Source: a virus
DNA length: 24,706 nt
Virus record (IMG/VR): IMGVR_UViG_3300011013_000088
Span: 1-24,706 of that record
Reading direction: 5' to 3' (one strand)
The translations under genes were made by a program, and so were the position numbers. The first letter of the stretch is position 1; each line of letters starts with the position of its first letter. The notes under the pieces were generated by a model, which saw nothing but the letters and a program-made list of their open reading frames with translations, was not told where the DNA came from and made no database searches. Positions 1 through 7,481 of the stretch are shown piece by piece.

Positions 1-257
1 AGGGGCCAGTGTAGGAAGTGCCCGCCCGCCCGGGGCCACGCCACGGGGACGCTCGGGAGCACCGGAAGCGCCTCGGCCGTGTCTTCGTCCTGCTCCTCGT
101 CGGCCGCGGACCGAACCCGCTGGACCCCGGGTTCGATGTCCGCGGTCTGCGTTGCCGCATCGTACGAGCGCACCACGCCCGGCAAAGCGACGTGGAGATC
201 GCTCGCGAACGAATCCAGGACGCTACGGAGCGCCTCGGTTGTGCTTCGGTTTCTCAA
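1..257 (-). CDS. Baseplate spike, gp138 N-terminal type (partial)
   Basis: This is the first 85 codons of a gene that continues past the left edge. The frame has no stop to position 1. The residues read SYDAATQTADIEP, then LPVLPSVPVAWPRAGG, which is the pattern of the phage gp138 N-terminal OB-fold found in the central spike of contractile tails. A short amphipathic helix precedes it, as is usual in the family. The start is taken as TTG at 257 because it overlaps the hub stop codon as TTGA, and because a later GTG would remove the N-terminal helix. Its place directly after the hub gene fits a spike that sits under the hub and pierces the host envelope. An acidic insert (EEQDEDTAE) lies between the two motifs. 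The family call is confident for the visible part; the C-terminal tip domain is outside the window. Confidence 0.82.
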   Translation of the reverse strand, partial: MRNRSTTEALRSVLDSFASDLHVALPGVVRSYDAATQTADIEPGVQRVRSAADEEQDEDTAEALPVLPSVPVAWPRAGGHFLHWP

Positions 258-1087
258 AGCGGGGCCAGCTCCATTGTAGCATGCCAAGGCTCGCCGCTCG
301 TGGCCCCCTTGTAGACGGTTTGGCGGATTTCATACGAGCCCTCGATCTGGTCGCTCGCGAGCACCACGCGACGCCCAGGCTCTAGCCCGGGCTGTAGCAG
401 GGCCGTCGCCGTGACCTTGCCGTCCTCGTCCCGCGTCGGTGTGCCTACCAGGCCGCTGGACGCGCTCAGTCGAGGCGCCGAGGCTTGGAGCGCTTGCCCG
501 GCCCGTTGAAGCTGTAGCGCGCCATTCTGGACGCTCCAGCGGAGCCCGGCCGCGCGCGCGAGGGCCTGAATGATCCTCCGCGCCGGCCCGTCCGCTACGA
601 ACCCATCCGCGAACACGGATGCGCCCGTCCGCATGGAATAGGCGCCCTCGAAGTCCGAGAGATTGCCCTCCCCGATCCCCGCCGCCTCTACCGCGTCACG
701 AAGCGCGCGCGAGACGTTCGAGCCCGGAGCGTAGCTCCGCGAGATCCGCCCGGTGAGTAGCTCACGCCCGGAGTCCGATGCCTGGATCGTGGTGACAAGA
801 TCCAATCCCTCGCGCGCCGTGTAGATCCGGCGGGACCCGCCAAGGAAGAGAAGCGGCGGAGGATCCCCGTCCGAGAGGTACCCCGCACGGAGCACCACGC
901 GAGCGCCGACCGATGCGGCCTCCAACGTGGCGCGGGTCGAGGGCCCGAGATTGAACACGCGAATCTCCGCTTTGTTCGGATCTCGGGCCGTGCTCTTTGT
1001 GACGTCGAAGGAGAGGTCAAGCGCGCTCATGTCGAGCGTGTCCACGGTGAGCCGGTAGCGTCGATCAAATAGAACGCGCTCCGGCAT
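254..1087 (-). CDS. Baseplate hub protein (gp27/protein D-like)
   Basis: This 277-residue protein is probably the baseplate hub that joins the tail tube to the spike. The N-terminal half reads like hub proteins of Mu gp44/P2 D/T4 gp27 type: a beta-rich start (YRLTVDTLDMSALDLSFDV), then AEIRVFNLGPSTRATL, then VVLRAGY and a TIQASDSG stretch. The middle has a helical segment (NVSRALRDAVEAAGIGEG) and a RRIIQALARAAGLRW segment. This order is typical of hub barrels with an inserted domain. The start ATG directly follows the TGA of the plug gene (TGAATG), and its own stop overlaps the spike start. Position between plug and spike agrees with the role. The call rests on pattern and synteny, not on an alignment. 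Confidence 0.72.
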   Translation of the reverse strand: MPERVLFDRRYRLTVDTLDMSALDLSFDVTKSTARDPNKAEIRVFNLGPSTRATLEAASVGARVVLRAGYLSDGDPPPLLFLGGSRRIYTAREGLDLVTTIQASDSGRELLTGRISRSYAPGSNVSRALRDAVEAAGIGEGNLSDFEGAYSMRTGASVFADGFVADGPARRIIQALARAAGLRWSVQNGALQLQRAGQALQASAPRLSASSGLVGTPTRDEDGKVTATALLQPGLEPGRRVVLASDQIEGSYEIRQTVYKGATSGEPWHATMELAPL

Positions 1088-1429
1088 TCAAACGACCTCG
1101 GACAACGGGACGTAGCTCAGGACGTGACGAACCCCGAGCGTGTCAAGCTCCGCCTCGGAGTCCAGCCTCTGGAGGTCTCGAAGGATCAAGAGACCTTGCG
1201 GGCACTCCGGCTTGTACCGCGTGCGCTGGAGCAGGTCCGCCCCCAACACGAGCCCCTTTGTCAAGAGCACCGGCGCGCCGCCCGAGGTGTACAGTGAGAA
1301 GGTCCAGCGCTGGATCCGACCAATCCAATCCACTTCGAGCCTGTACCCTCGCCCGTCGAGCGTGACGTTGACCGCCTGATGTGCGAGGTCCGGCCGGAGC
1401 GGGATCCGTTGCGTTGCGTAAACCGTCAT
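1088..1429 (-). CDS. Baseplate plug protein (Pam3 gp18-like)
   Basis: This 113-residue protein matches the small baseplate plug family of simple myophages, named from cyanophage Pam3 gp18. Visible marks are TQRIPLRP near the start, VTLDGRGYRLEVDW, RWTFSLYTSGGAPVL, a LVLGADLL segment, PQGLLILRD, and a final LGVRHVLSYVPL. In known structures this protein closes the centre of the baseplate next to the hub. The start overlaps the upstream Dit-like gene by ATGA, and the stop sits next to the hub start. The family length is usually about 100 to 120 residues, so the gene looks intact. Confidence 0.75.
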   Translation of the reverse strand: MTVYATQRIPLRPDLAHQAVNVTLDGRGYRLEVDWIGRIQRWTFSLYTSGGAPVLLTKGLVLGADLLQRTRYKPECPQGLLILRDLQRLDSEAELDTLGVRHVLSYVPLSEVV

Positions 1430-2091
1430 CCGAGAAGCCCGATCGCTTGATTCAGCCAGGAGCTATCATCCTCCTCGTCCGAGTCCGCCTCCTCGTCCTC
1501 GGGCTCGCTGCTAGTCTCACTGCGAGACGCGCCCCGAGGCTCCCGAGGCAACGGAGCGTCAACGGTCTGCGTCTCCGCCCGGAACACTTCGCGGAACCGG
1601 AGCGAGAACGAGGCCGCGTCCTCGGGCTCCTTGCGGGGTATAGACACGGAAAGGAGCTGGACGCGCTCGTACGTGCGGATCGCCGTGGCCACCGTGAGAT
1701 CCACGGCCTCGGCCCGCAAGCGGTCAAGGGTACTTGCGACGTCCGCCACGCGATCGAACTCCTCCGAGAACACGATCACGTTGGCCTTGGCGTTCCCAAC
1801 ATCCTTGCGCACTCGGGCGGAGATCGCGCGAGTGCCGAACCCACTGGGCGGCGGTACTCCGATCGGGGTGTTCGTCACGAGCACGTCAAGACGAAGTGCG
1901 CGGGGCTTGGCTCGCTTGTGGTCGCTGATCGCCTCCGAGGACTCGACCACATGATCGGTCATCTCGGATTCTGCCTCGTGCTCTTCCGATAGGACCGCGT
2001 CGAACTCCAGCAGATGATACGAGGCCGTGATCACGGCCTCGCCGTCCTCCACGGATTCGGCCTCGGTCTCCCATGAGATCTCAAGAGTCAT
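1426..2091 (-). CDS. Dit-like tail/baseplate protein
   Basis: This 221-residue protein lies between tape measure and plug, where distal-tail (Dit)-like proteins of small myophages are found. The central part (DHVVESSEAISDHKRAKP, then ALRLDVLVTNTP, then RTYERVQLLSVSIPRK) resembles the Dit-like N-terminal domain, in which a loading peptide or assay of the form expected for a tail-ring protein precedes a conserved ERVQLLSVSIPR strand. Residues near the C-terminus form a strongly acidic, low-complexity linker (SEPEDEEADSDEEDDSS) followed by a short hydrophobic end. The start overlaps the tape measure stop as ATGA. It may form the ring that connects the tube to the hub. Identification is by position and partial pattern. 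Confidence 0.6.
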   Translation of the reverse strand: MTLEISWETEAESVEDGEAVITASYHLLEFDAVLSEEHEAESEMTDHVVESSEAISDHKRAKPRALRLDVLVTNTPIGVPPPSGFGTRAISARVRKDVGNAKANVIVFSEEFDRVADVASTLDRLRAEAVDLTVATAIRTYERVQLLSVSIPRKEPEDAASFSLRFREVFRAETQTVDAPLPREPRGASRSETSSEPEDEEADSDEEDDSSWLNQAIGLLG

Positions 2092-3551
2092 TGACCTAGC
2101 GCCTCGATCGCTTCGCGGTTCGAGCCGTCCATAACGCGGCGCACACTCTCCGCTATGTCCTGCGGGTTCGCGCCGGTGATGTTGATCGCCGTGGTTTGCG
2201 TAACGGTTTGGTTCGTGGGCCTTCGATCCTCCGTGAGAGCCGCGAAGGCCCCCCGGCTCGTGCCCTCACCACCCACGCGGCGCAGTCGAGCGAGCACGCC
2301 CTGCCCGAAGGTCTCGCGCGAGCCCGAGGCGCTACCGCTTGCGCTCGTGGCGGAGCCGTCCCCGCCGTCCTTGGCGTCTGTCGTTGTGACAGGCCCCGAC
2401 GAATCCCCGCCCGCGGAGATCGTGGGCAGCCCGAGCGTCTCTGCCAGCGAGTTGTAACCCGTGCGAAGCTCCTCGAACAAGCCCGCGATCTGGTCTCGAA
2501 GCCCCGCCATGGAGAGCCCGGCGAGCGCCAGCAACGCGTCAACGAACGTTCCGATAACAGAGGTTCCGCCCTGGAACCACACGATCATGTCCTGAACCAC
2601 GACCACCACGGCCATGAAAGCCAAGGCGACCAGGCCCATGATCACGAGCGTGATCCCCCATATGGGGATCGACGCAATCACGATGAACGCCACGAGGGCG
2701 CCGAACGCTACCAGCAGAGACCATAGCGCCACCTCGACAACTAGGATCACCTCCTCGTGGCGCGCGAGCCACGCGGTAAGGTCCGTGAACGCATCGACCG
2801 CGGCCTCCACGACCGGGATCAAGATCGTGGCCAGGCGGGACTTGATAGAGAGCGTGGCGAGATCGAGCCGCGCGTATGCGTCCGTGAGATCCGCGCTCTG
2901 CTGGATCATCTCGGGAGATGCGCCCCCGCCTAGCTCCTCCAGCTCCGCGCGCATGGCCTCCACGCCCGCGCGCCCCTGCTCGAACATCGGCCCGAGCCGC
3001 GCGCCTTGGCGCCCGAGGAGAGCCGTCAACGTCGCGACCCTTTGCGAGTTCGATCCCATTTGTGAGATCGGGTCCGCCATATCCATCATGACGTCCGACA
3101 TGTCCCGAAGCTGCCCATCCGGGCCGCGGAGCTGAACCCCGAGCCGGCGAAACTCGATCGCGGCCGCGCTTGTCGGCGTGATCACCGCGGTGTTCATATT
3201 CGCCCCAAGCCGGCGTAGCGATCCTGTAAACTCGCTAGCTCCGATCCCGCTCAGGCCCGCCGCGTGCTGCCACTCTTGGAGCGCCGTTGTGCCAATCCCG
3301 AGTGCGCGCGATGTCTTGTCCAGCTCATCGCCCACGGTGATGATCTCGGACACGAAAGACGCGGCCGCGCTGATCCACCCTTGGATGATCTGGACAATGG
3401 CCAACCCATGGAAGGCCGCCCCGAGAGCGCGCGCCGCGCCCATGGCTCCGCCGATCCGCGAGGTAAGCCCCCCGACCTGCTGAGCCCCACGCTGAAGCGC
3501 GGTGCCATTGAAGCGCGTGGTAAACTGCGCGAATACTTCTCGGAGGGCCAT
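2088..3551 (-). CDS. Tail tape measure protein
   Basis: This 487-residue protein is the probable tape measure, which sets tail length and occupies the tube lumen before DNA ejection. It starts with a helical, Gly/Ala-rich N-terminus (QQVGGLTSRIGGAMGAARAL). Residues 267 to 326 form a long hydrophobic stretch with several possible membrane helices. A Gly/Ser/Thr-rich linker follows near 380 to 415. Its place after the tail assembly chaperone pair is diagnostic. It is short for the family. Using the usual rule of about 1.5 angstrom per residue, the tail would be roughly 70 to 75 nm, which is an estimate. The ATG overlaps the stop of the chaperone extension frame (TGATG), and its own stop overlaps the Dit-like gene. 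Confidence 0.85.
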   Translation of the reverse strand: MALREVFAQFTTRFNGTALQRGAQQVGGLTSRIGGAMGAARALGAAFHGLAIVQIIQGWISAAASFVSEIITVGDELDKTSRALGIGTTALQEWQHAAGLSGIGASEFTGSLRRLGANMNTAVITPTSAAAIEFRRLGVQLRGPDGQLRDMSDVMMDMADPISQMGSNSQRVATLTALLGRQGARLGPMFEQGRAGVEAMRAELEELGGGASPEMIQQSADLTDAYARLDLATLSIKSRLATILIPVVEAAVDAFTDLTAWLARHEEVILVVEVALWSLLVAFGALVAFIVIASIPIWGITLVIMGLVALAFMAVVVVVQDMIVWFQGGTSVIGTFVDALLALAGLSMAGLRDQIAGLFEELRTGYNSLAETLGLPTISAGGDSSGPVTTTDAKDGGDGSATSASGSASGSRETFGQGVLARLRRVGGEGTSRGAFAALTEDRRPTNQTVTQTTAINITGANPQDIAESVRRVMDGSNREAIEALGQ

Positions 3552-4158
3552 CAGTGCTTCGGCATGCTCAGGGTGTTAGCGTCCTCGATAATGTCGAGCG
3601 CGAGGTTCGCGCGCTCTACATCCGCAAGGGTCCAGTGGGTTTCGATCTCAAAAAGGCTTGCGCTATTGCGATCCGATAGTGCGACCCGCCATAGCTCCCA
3701 GTCGAGTACGCCCGGATCATCTAGTCGGTCAAGTCCGATTGCGCGCTCGCGACGGGGCCGCCTCCTTGATCGGCGCTTTTCAGAAAGTCCAAAAAATCGG
3801 AGAAGTTGACCTCCAGCGCGAAGGCCAACCACTGAAAAAACAGAAGGAGCCGACCGGTGAAGAGTACCTCGCGCTCCGGTCCGCGTAAGAACGGGAACTT
3901 GTCCCCGTCCGTGCTGAACTTCGTCGCCGTGCCGAAAGCCTCCGCGAACCACTCTAGATCCGAATCGTCGACATTGTCCACGAGCGCTCCGAGGATCGCT
4001 TGCACGTCCATGTCCTCGGGCTTGACGCCCGCGCCCGATGCGAGGGCCGGGCCCACGGCCTTGGTGAGGCGTACAAACGCCTTGCGCGCCTTGCCATAGC
4101 CTAGCGGCGTGACGCAGAACGTCACGCCCTCGATCGTCTTTCGTTGCTCGTGTTTCAA
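3551..4158 (-). CDS. Tail assembly chaperone, -1 frameshift product (predicted)
   Basis: A second frame stays open from inside the short chaperone to a stop at 3551. It has no good start of its own and lies in the -1 frame. Ribosomes slipping at the TTTTTTG heptamer (3790-3796) would join about 123 residues of the short form to about 79 residues of the extension, giving about 202 residues. The extension contains LDDPGVLDWELWRVALS and ETHWTLADVERANLALDI, which look like real protein. Its stop overlaps the tape measure ATG as TGATG, the tight packing seen for translated genes. Many tailed phages make a G/GT pair this way; the extension usually recruits tube protein. The frameshift itself is inferred. 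Confidence 0.62.
3721..4158 (-). CDS. Tail assembly chaperone, short form
   Basis: This 145-residue protein lies between tube and tape measure and is the probable gpG-like tail assembly chaperone, which coats the tape measure while the tube polymerises. The sequence is mixed helical with a conserved-looking EWFAEAF segment and a hydrophobic LLLFFQWLAFALEVNF helix near residues 103 to 118, as in chaperones of DUF3383/DUF3277 phages. It starts at TTG 4158, chosen because a strong GAGGAGG sits just upstream and no ATG lies close by. A slippery heptamer near residue 122 gives access to the -1 frame (see 3551..4158). The family call depends mainly on synteny. Confidence 0.7.
   Translation of the reverse strand: MKHEQRKTIEGVTFCVTPLGYGKARKAFVRLTKAVGPALASGAGVKPEDMDVQAILGALVDNVDDSDLEWFAEAFGTATKFSTDGDKFPFLRGPEREVLFTGRLLLFFQWLAFALEVNFSDFLDFLKSADQGGGPVASAQSDLTD
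3790..3796 (-). promoter_or_regulatory. -1 ribosomal frameshift slippery site
   Basis: On the minus strand the heptamer TTTTTTG reads in the zero frame as GAT TTT TTG, so it fits the X XXY YYZ rule for -1 slippage. It lies 23 codons before the zero-frame stop, inside the overlap with the extension frame. The position between tube and tape measure is where tail chaperone frameshifts occur. Confidence 0.6.
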
Positions 4159-4178
4159 GGTGCCTCCTCAAAGGACGA

Positions 4179-4619
4179 TCACTCGTCCGGATTGCCGCCA
4201 TGGATGGGGGCGTAGTCTGTCAAGATGAACGTCCACTCCCGAGTGCTCGCCTCGTCCGAAAGCTCGACGTCGGGGTCATCCGAGATAAACGCCTTGGACG
4301 CCTGCAATACGGTCGTCCCGGCCCTGTCCTGGACATAGAACACGCCCACGCCTTGACCGTTGACGGCCGCGCGGTCGGCCGCGTAGAGCGCGCTCAGTCG
4401 GTCGTTGACCTCGCTCGTCTGCATGAGCGTCACTTTCGCCTCGGCCACCTTCGAGTGACTCCGCGTGCGGGTCGCCTCCCCGTCGACACCCACCTTGACG
4501 CTAAAGCCCGGGGTGTCGCTGGAGATGGTAAGAAACGTTCCATCCGCCAGTCCCTCATTGATGAGGATCCCAGCAAAAATGATGTCATGCTTCCGAGGGT
4601 CGTAAGTCTTGAGTGCCAT
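4179..4619 (-). CDS. Tail tube protein (DUF3277-like)
   Basis: This 146-residue protein follows the sheath gene and matches the length and layout of DUF3277-type tail tube proteins. It opens with KTYDPRKHDIIFAGILINEGLADGTF split by beta turns, then TPGFSVKVGVDGEATRTRS, VTLMQTSEVNDRLSALY, and ends with REWTFILTDY. The VGVDGEATRTRS and LMQTSEVND patterns are typical of tube subunits that build hexameric rings. A strong GAGGAGGA ribosome binding site precedes the ATG at 4619, as expected for a protein made in high copy. The order sheath, tube, chaperone, tape measure is the standard contractile-tail order. Confidence 0.85.
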   Translation of the reverse strand: MALKTYDPRKHDIIFAGILINEGLADGTFLTISSDTPGFSVKVGVDGEATRTRSHSKVAEAKVTLMQTSEVNDRLSALYAADRAAVNGQGVGVFYVQDRAGTTVLQASKAFISDDPDVELSDEASTREWTFILTDYAPIHGGNPDE

Positions 4620-4634
4620 AGTTCAGGGTCCTCC

Positions 4635-5969
4635 TCAGACCGTAACGGTGCCAGCGATGTTGACGGTGTGGATCGCGCCCGCGAGCGTGCCCGCGAAGTC
4701 GATATCGCGAAGGATGCGCGCGGCCCTGTCGGCGGTAGCTTGGCTTGCGGCCGTCGGGAGCGTGACGCTCCAGCCCGAAGCGAGCACGCCGCGATCCTCG
4801 GCCTCCTGCAACTGCGCCGAGATCTCCGCGCCGATGACCGCGATCCCTGCGTCCGTGTAGGGGATTTTCGGGCTGTTCACCAGGGCCGAGAAGATCCGCT
4901 CTTCCATGCGCGCTTCGAGCCACGCGAGACCGCGGACCACGTCGATCCATTCCCCGCCAAACATCTTGCCCGGCCGAGTGATCCCCACGCCGGCCTCCGC
5001 CGCATAGTGGTTTGCCTTGTGCGCGCTCGCCTCGATCAACGCGCGTTCGGTCGGGGTCCAAGTGTCGGCCCCCACGCCCGCAAGCTGCTTGAACGCCCAC
5101 GTGGCGGAGCCGGGGTCCCGCGGGAGCATGTTCGAGAACCACGCGGCTTCTTTGAACGTGCTCCGAGGCTCCGCTGTAAACAGACCCCAGGCCGCATCAT
5201 TCGCCATCAAGGCCGTGTAGTCGGCGCCCGCGGTGAACTCGCCCGTGACGAACTGCGCCGGCTTCGTGTACTGCGGACCGAACCCACACATCCGATCATT
5301 GGTCAAGGCCCATCGGGCGACCTTGTCCATGTTCACCGGGGAGTTGTTCTCGACGCACACCGCGTAGAACTCGGGGTCCACGTTCAGGATCACGTCAAGC
5401 TGTGTGTCGTATGCCCATGTCGCGGATGTGTCTCGGACGTCCACGCCCTCGGTTGTGAAATCGTAGTAGAACTGCTGGCCCGCGGTGTCCGCGGTAGCGA
5501 CCACCACATCACCCGAGGGCGCGCCACACGTGAGCCCCGAGATCGCGCTAAGCGCGGTCTGTAGGTCGGTCATCGTGGTTGTCAGGTTCGTGTTCCAGGT
5601 AACGGAGATCGCCGTCACGGTGCCATCCGGAGAGGTCACCGATCCGACAATGTCCGTTGACGTCGCCATGTCGTTACCGTCGATCGACGTAGCCTGACCC
5701 GAGGCCGGGGTCGGCAAGCGACCGATCTTGATCGTGGTCGGTCGAGGGTCCTGCGAGAAGAACGCGGCCGCCGCGAGGTTGACCGTGCGCTGATTCGCGT
5801 CCGTTGCGGAAAAATCCGCCGCCACGCTGGAGAACGTGGTATAGCTGCGGACCTCGTTCGTGGCCCACGCGTCGTGAAACATGAGCAGGAGAGGCACGCC
5901 GAAGCCCGCCCGCGCGGGGTTGACGGTGCCCGCCTGGATTGATACGTTGACGATCTCGGAAAGTGCCAT
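4635..5969 (-). CDS. Tail sheath protein (DUF3383)
   Basis: This 444-residue protein is the contractile sheath, DUF3383 family. It starts with SEIVNVSIQAGTVNPARAG and GFGVPLLL, then RSYTTFSSVAADF, PRPTTIKIGRLP, and contains LGDYT-like sheath features such as VDPEFYAVCVENN in the middle. The C-terminal third (GITRPGKMFGGEWIDVVRG, then RIFSALVNSPKIPYTDAGI, then ISAQLQEAEDRG) is the conserved sheath fold that contacts the tube and neighbouring subunits. The length is normal for the family. The ATG at 5969 is preceded by AGGAG about 9 nt upstream. The presence of this gene is what shows that the phage is a myovirus. Confidence 0.9.
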   Translation of the reverse strand: MALSEIVNVSIQAGTVNPARAGFGVPLLLMFHDAWATNEVRSYTTFSSVAADFSATDANQRTVNLAAAAFFSQDPRPTTIKIGRLPTPASGQATSIDGNDMATSTDIVGSVTSPDGTVTAISVTWNTNLTTTMTDLQTALSAISGLTCGAPSGDVVVATADTAGQQFYYDFTTEGVDVRDTSATWAYDTQLDVILNVDPEFYAVCVENNSPVNMDKVARWALTNDRMCGFGPQYTKPAQFVTGEFTAGADYTALMANDAAWGLFTAEPRSTFKEAAWFSNMLPRDPGSATWAFKQLAGVGADTWTPTERALIEASAHKANHYAAEAGVGITRPGKMFGGEWIDVVRGLAWLEARMEERIFSALVNSPKIPYTDAGIAVIGAEISAQLQEAEDRGVLASGWSVTLPTAASQATADRAARILRDIDFAGTLAGAIHTVNIAGTVTV

Positions 5970-5992
5970 GGGGGTGCTCCTAGTCTAGCACG

Positions 5993-6544
5993 TTACTCGG
6001 TGACGGTGAACGGCCCCACGTTGGGCCCGTTCGTGATCGTGCCCTCGATCTCCGCCGCCTGGACGTAAGGCACGAGGGGGCCCGTCTTCGAGCCGTGCGC
6101 GTTGAATCGGACGTCCAGGACGACCACGGAACGAACCTTGCCCTTGCCGTCCGGCGCGTTGATCTGCCTCGGGGGCTCGACACGCGCCACGCCGAGGCCG
6201 GCCGTGTCAAGGATCGCCTCGACGTCGCTCTGATGGAGCCCGGCCGCGATGTCCTCGGCCGTTTGGAGCGCAGATGAGATCAAGTCCTGATCTCGCGTCT
6301 CGCATCGGATCGACACCACGAGCCTACGCGGCCCGTAGACGCGCTCACGGATGTCGTCCGAGCCCTCGGCCGTATACCGGCGCTCCTCGCGCCCCAGGGG
6401 CACGCTGGAGAGCACGGAGAGGCGCACGTGAGAGGCCGCGCGGTAGCGCGCCTCCCGATCGGTCCATCCCACGTCCGCGGTGAGGTCCCCGAGCGCGGTC
6501 TGCACAGCCAAGGGTAGCGCCGTCTGGATCGTCGCCCAGTCCAT
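5993..6544 (-). CDS. Probable tail terminator / neck protein
   Basis: This 183-residue protein lies between the tail-completion-like gene and the sheath, where tail terminator (neck gp12-like, LIC_12616 family) proteins are found. Visible parts are a helical start (IQTALPLAVQTALG), a beta-strand block RRLVVSIRCETRDQD, a helix ALQTAEDIAAGLHQSDVEA, and a strand SVVVLDVRFNAH. This alpha/beta order with LVVSIRCET and a final VLDVRFN strand matches tail terminators, which cap the tube and join it to the neck. The ATG overlaps the previous stop as TGATG. The call is by synteny and secondary-structure pattern, without a diagnostic motif. Confidence 0.6.
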   Translation of the reverse strand: MDWATIQTALPLAVQTALGDLTADVGWTDREARYRAASHVRLSVLSSVPLGREERRYTAEGSDDIRERVYGPRRLVVSIRCETRDQDLISSALQTAEDIAAGLHQSDVEAILDTAGLGVARVEPPRQINAPDGKGKVRSVVVLDVRFNAHGSKTGPLVPYVQAAEIEGTITNGPNVGPFTVTE

Positions 6545-7005
6545 CAGTCGTGGACCTTATGGGTGATGCTCGAACGGAGCTGACCGGTGTTGATCAGCGG
6601 AACGGATGAACCCTTGCGCTCGATCGTGCTAGGCGCGTTCGGCTCCAGCCCGTTGTCCGGAAAGTTGGCGATGTTCAACTGCACTTCACCTTGCAACCAA
6701 ACGCCGATCCGCTTGAGCGCTTGCGCTTGCGTGCGCTTGCCTTGGAGGACTGCCCGCGTCTCCCGCTCGATTCGGTCGAAGATCAGGCCCTCGTTCGAGT
6801 CCACCCAACCCCGGAGCCATGATCGCTCGGGCTGCCCGATCCCGAACTCCGCCCACTCCGCCACCTGCGCGACGGTGATCGGGGAGCCCTTGCCCGCCGG
6901 CTTCGAGCCCTCGCGCCCGAGCACCCCGACCGTTACGAACGACTTCCCCCGTTGGTTCGTCACGCGGAGCACGCGCGCGGCCCCGTTGTCCGTGACCTTG
7001 ATCAC
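6544..7005 (-). CDS. Tail completion / neck protein (HK97 gp10-like)
   Basis: This 153-residue protein ends with NAPSTIERKGSSVPLINTG then QLRSSITHKV. The pattern S-T-I-x-x-K-G-S-x-P-L-I-x-T-G-x-L-x-x-S-I is the signature of HK97 gp10-like and virion morphogenesis neck proteins, which help join head and tail. The middle holds VAEWAEFGIGQPERSWLRGW, a helical segment typical of the same group. I chose GTG at 7005 because it overlaps the upstream stop as GTGA; the open frame runs further upstream but that part only shadows the neighbouring gene. It acts in virion assembly in the cytoplasm. Confidence 0.75.
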   Translation of the reverse strand: MIKVTDNGAARVLRVTNQRGKSFVTVGVLGREGSKPAGKGSPITVAQVAEWAEFGIGQPERSWLRGWVDSNEGLIFDRIERETRAVLQGKRTQAQALKRIGVWLQGEVQLNIANFPDNGLEPNAPSTIERKGSSVPLINTGQLRSSITHKVHD

Positions 7006-7481
7006 GTCAGGTGAGCTTTCGCCAACTCGAACCCTTGCCGCGCCTCGCGGAGCCCGAGGCGCTCGCCTTGCTCGATCGTGCTTTCGGAGAAGTTGATATC
7101 CGCGCTCCAGTGCGCAAAGAGCGGGACGTGGGGCATGTCCAGATCTCGCGGGTTGCGATTGATCGCCACGGCGCGAAGGAACGCGCCGAACGCGGCGCCG
7201 AGCACGCAAGAGAACTGTTCGCCCGTCGCGCGGTCCACGCCGAGGATTCGGAACACGCCCGGAGCTTGGCGCCACGAGCAAAGGAGCTGAGCGTTTACCG
7301 TGCCGGCCGACCGGAGGGGCGGAAGGTCGCGGAGTGCCGGACGGCGCCCGAGGCCGCGGACCTGATGGAACCGCTCCGAGGGATCCGACCGATCCCGGTC
7401 GTGCTTCCGGAGAGGCATCGGAGCGCACTCGGGGCCCTCCATGAAACGACAAAGGCGCGCGGCGTGGACTCGGTCGTTCAT
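7002..7481 (-). CDS. Unidentified connector-region protein
   Basis: I do not recognise this 159-residue protein. It starts at ATG 7481, which overlaps the fibre-like gene stop as ATGA, and ends with a GTGA overlap to the neck protein gene. The N-terminal third is rich in Arg and Pro (MPLRKHDRDRSDPSERFHQ, then RPALRDLPPLRSAGTVNA). The C-terminal half has a beta-like VFRILGVDRATGEQFSC block and PLFAHWSADINFSEST. Because it sits between neck genes, a role in head-tail joining is likely. A carbohydrate or peptidase motif is not visible. It could also be a chaperone for the fibre-like protein encoded just upstream. Confidence 0.7.
   Translation of the reverse strand: MNDRVHAARLCRFMEGPECAPMPLRKHDRDRSDPSERFHQVRGLGRRPALRDLPPLRSAGTVNAQLLCSWRQAPGVFRILGVDRATGEQFSCVLGAAFGAFLRAVAINRNPRDLDMPHVPLFAHWSADINFSESTIEQGERLGLREARQGFELAKAHLT

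Noticed and set aside
3835-3840. A second run of six T residues in the tail chaperone gene as a slippery site
   Set aside because: In the zero frame it reads CTG TTT TTT CAG, so the heptamer would start with G and does not fit X XXY YYZ.
4200-5564. Long open frame on the plus strand opposite the tube and sheath genes
   Set aside because: It is antisense to two well-supported structural genes, its product is an Arg/His/Val-rich shadow without domain pattern, and no plus-strand promoter or ribosome binding site is visible. Other long plus-strand frames (for example near 7820-8701 and 10675-11454) are the same kind of shadow.
5980-5992. CGTGCTA before the sheath gene as a leaderless promoter
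   Set aside because: The element is 12 nt from the ATG and an AGGAG ribosome binding site lies between them, so the sheath mRNA has a leader.
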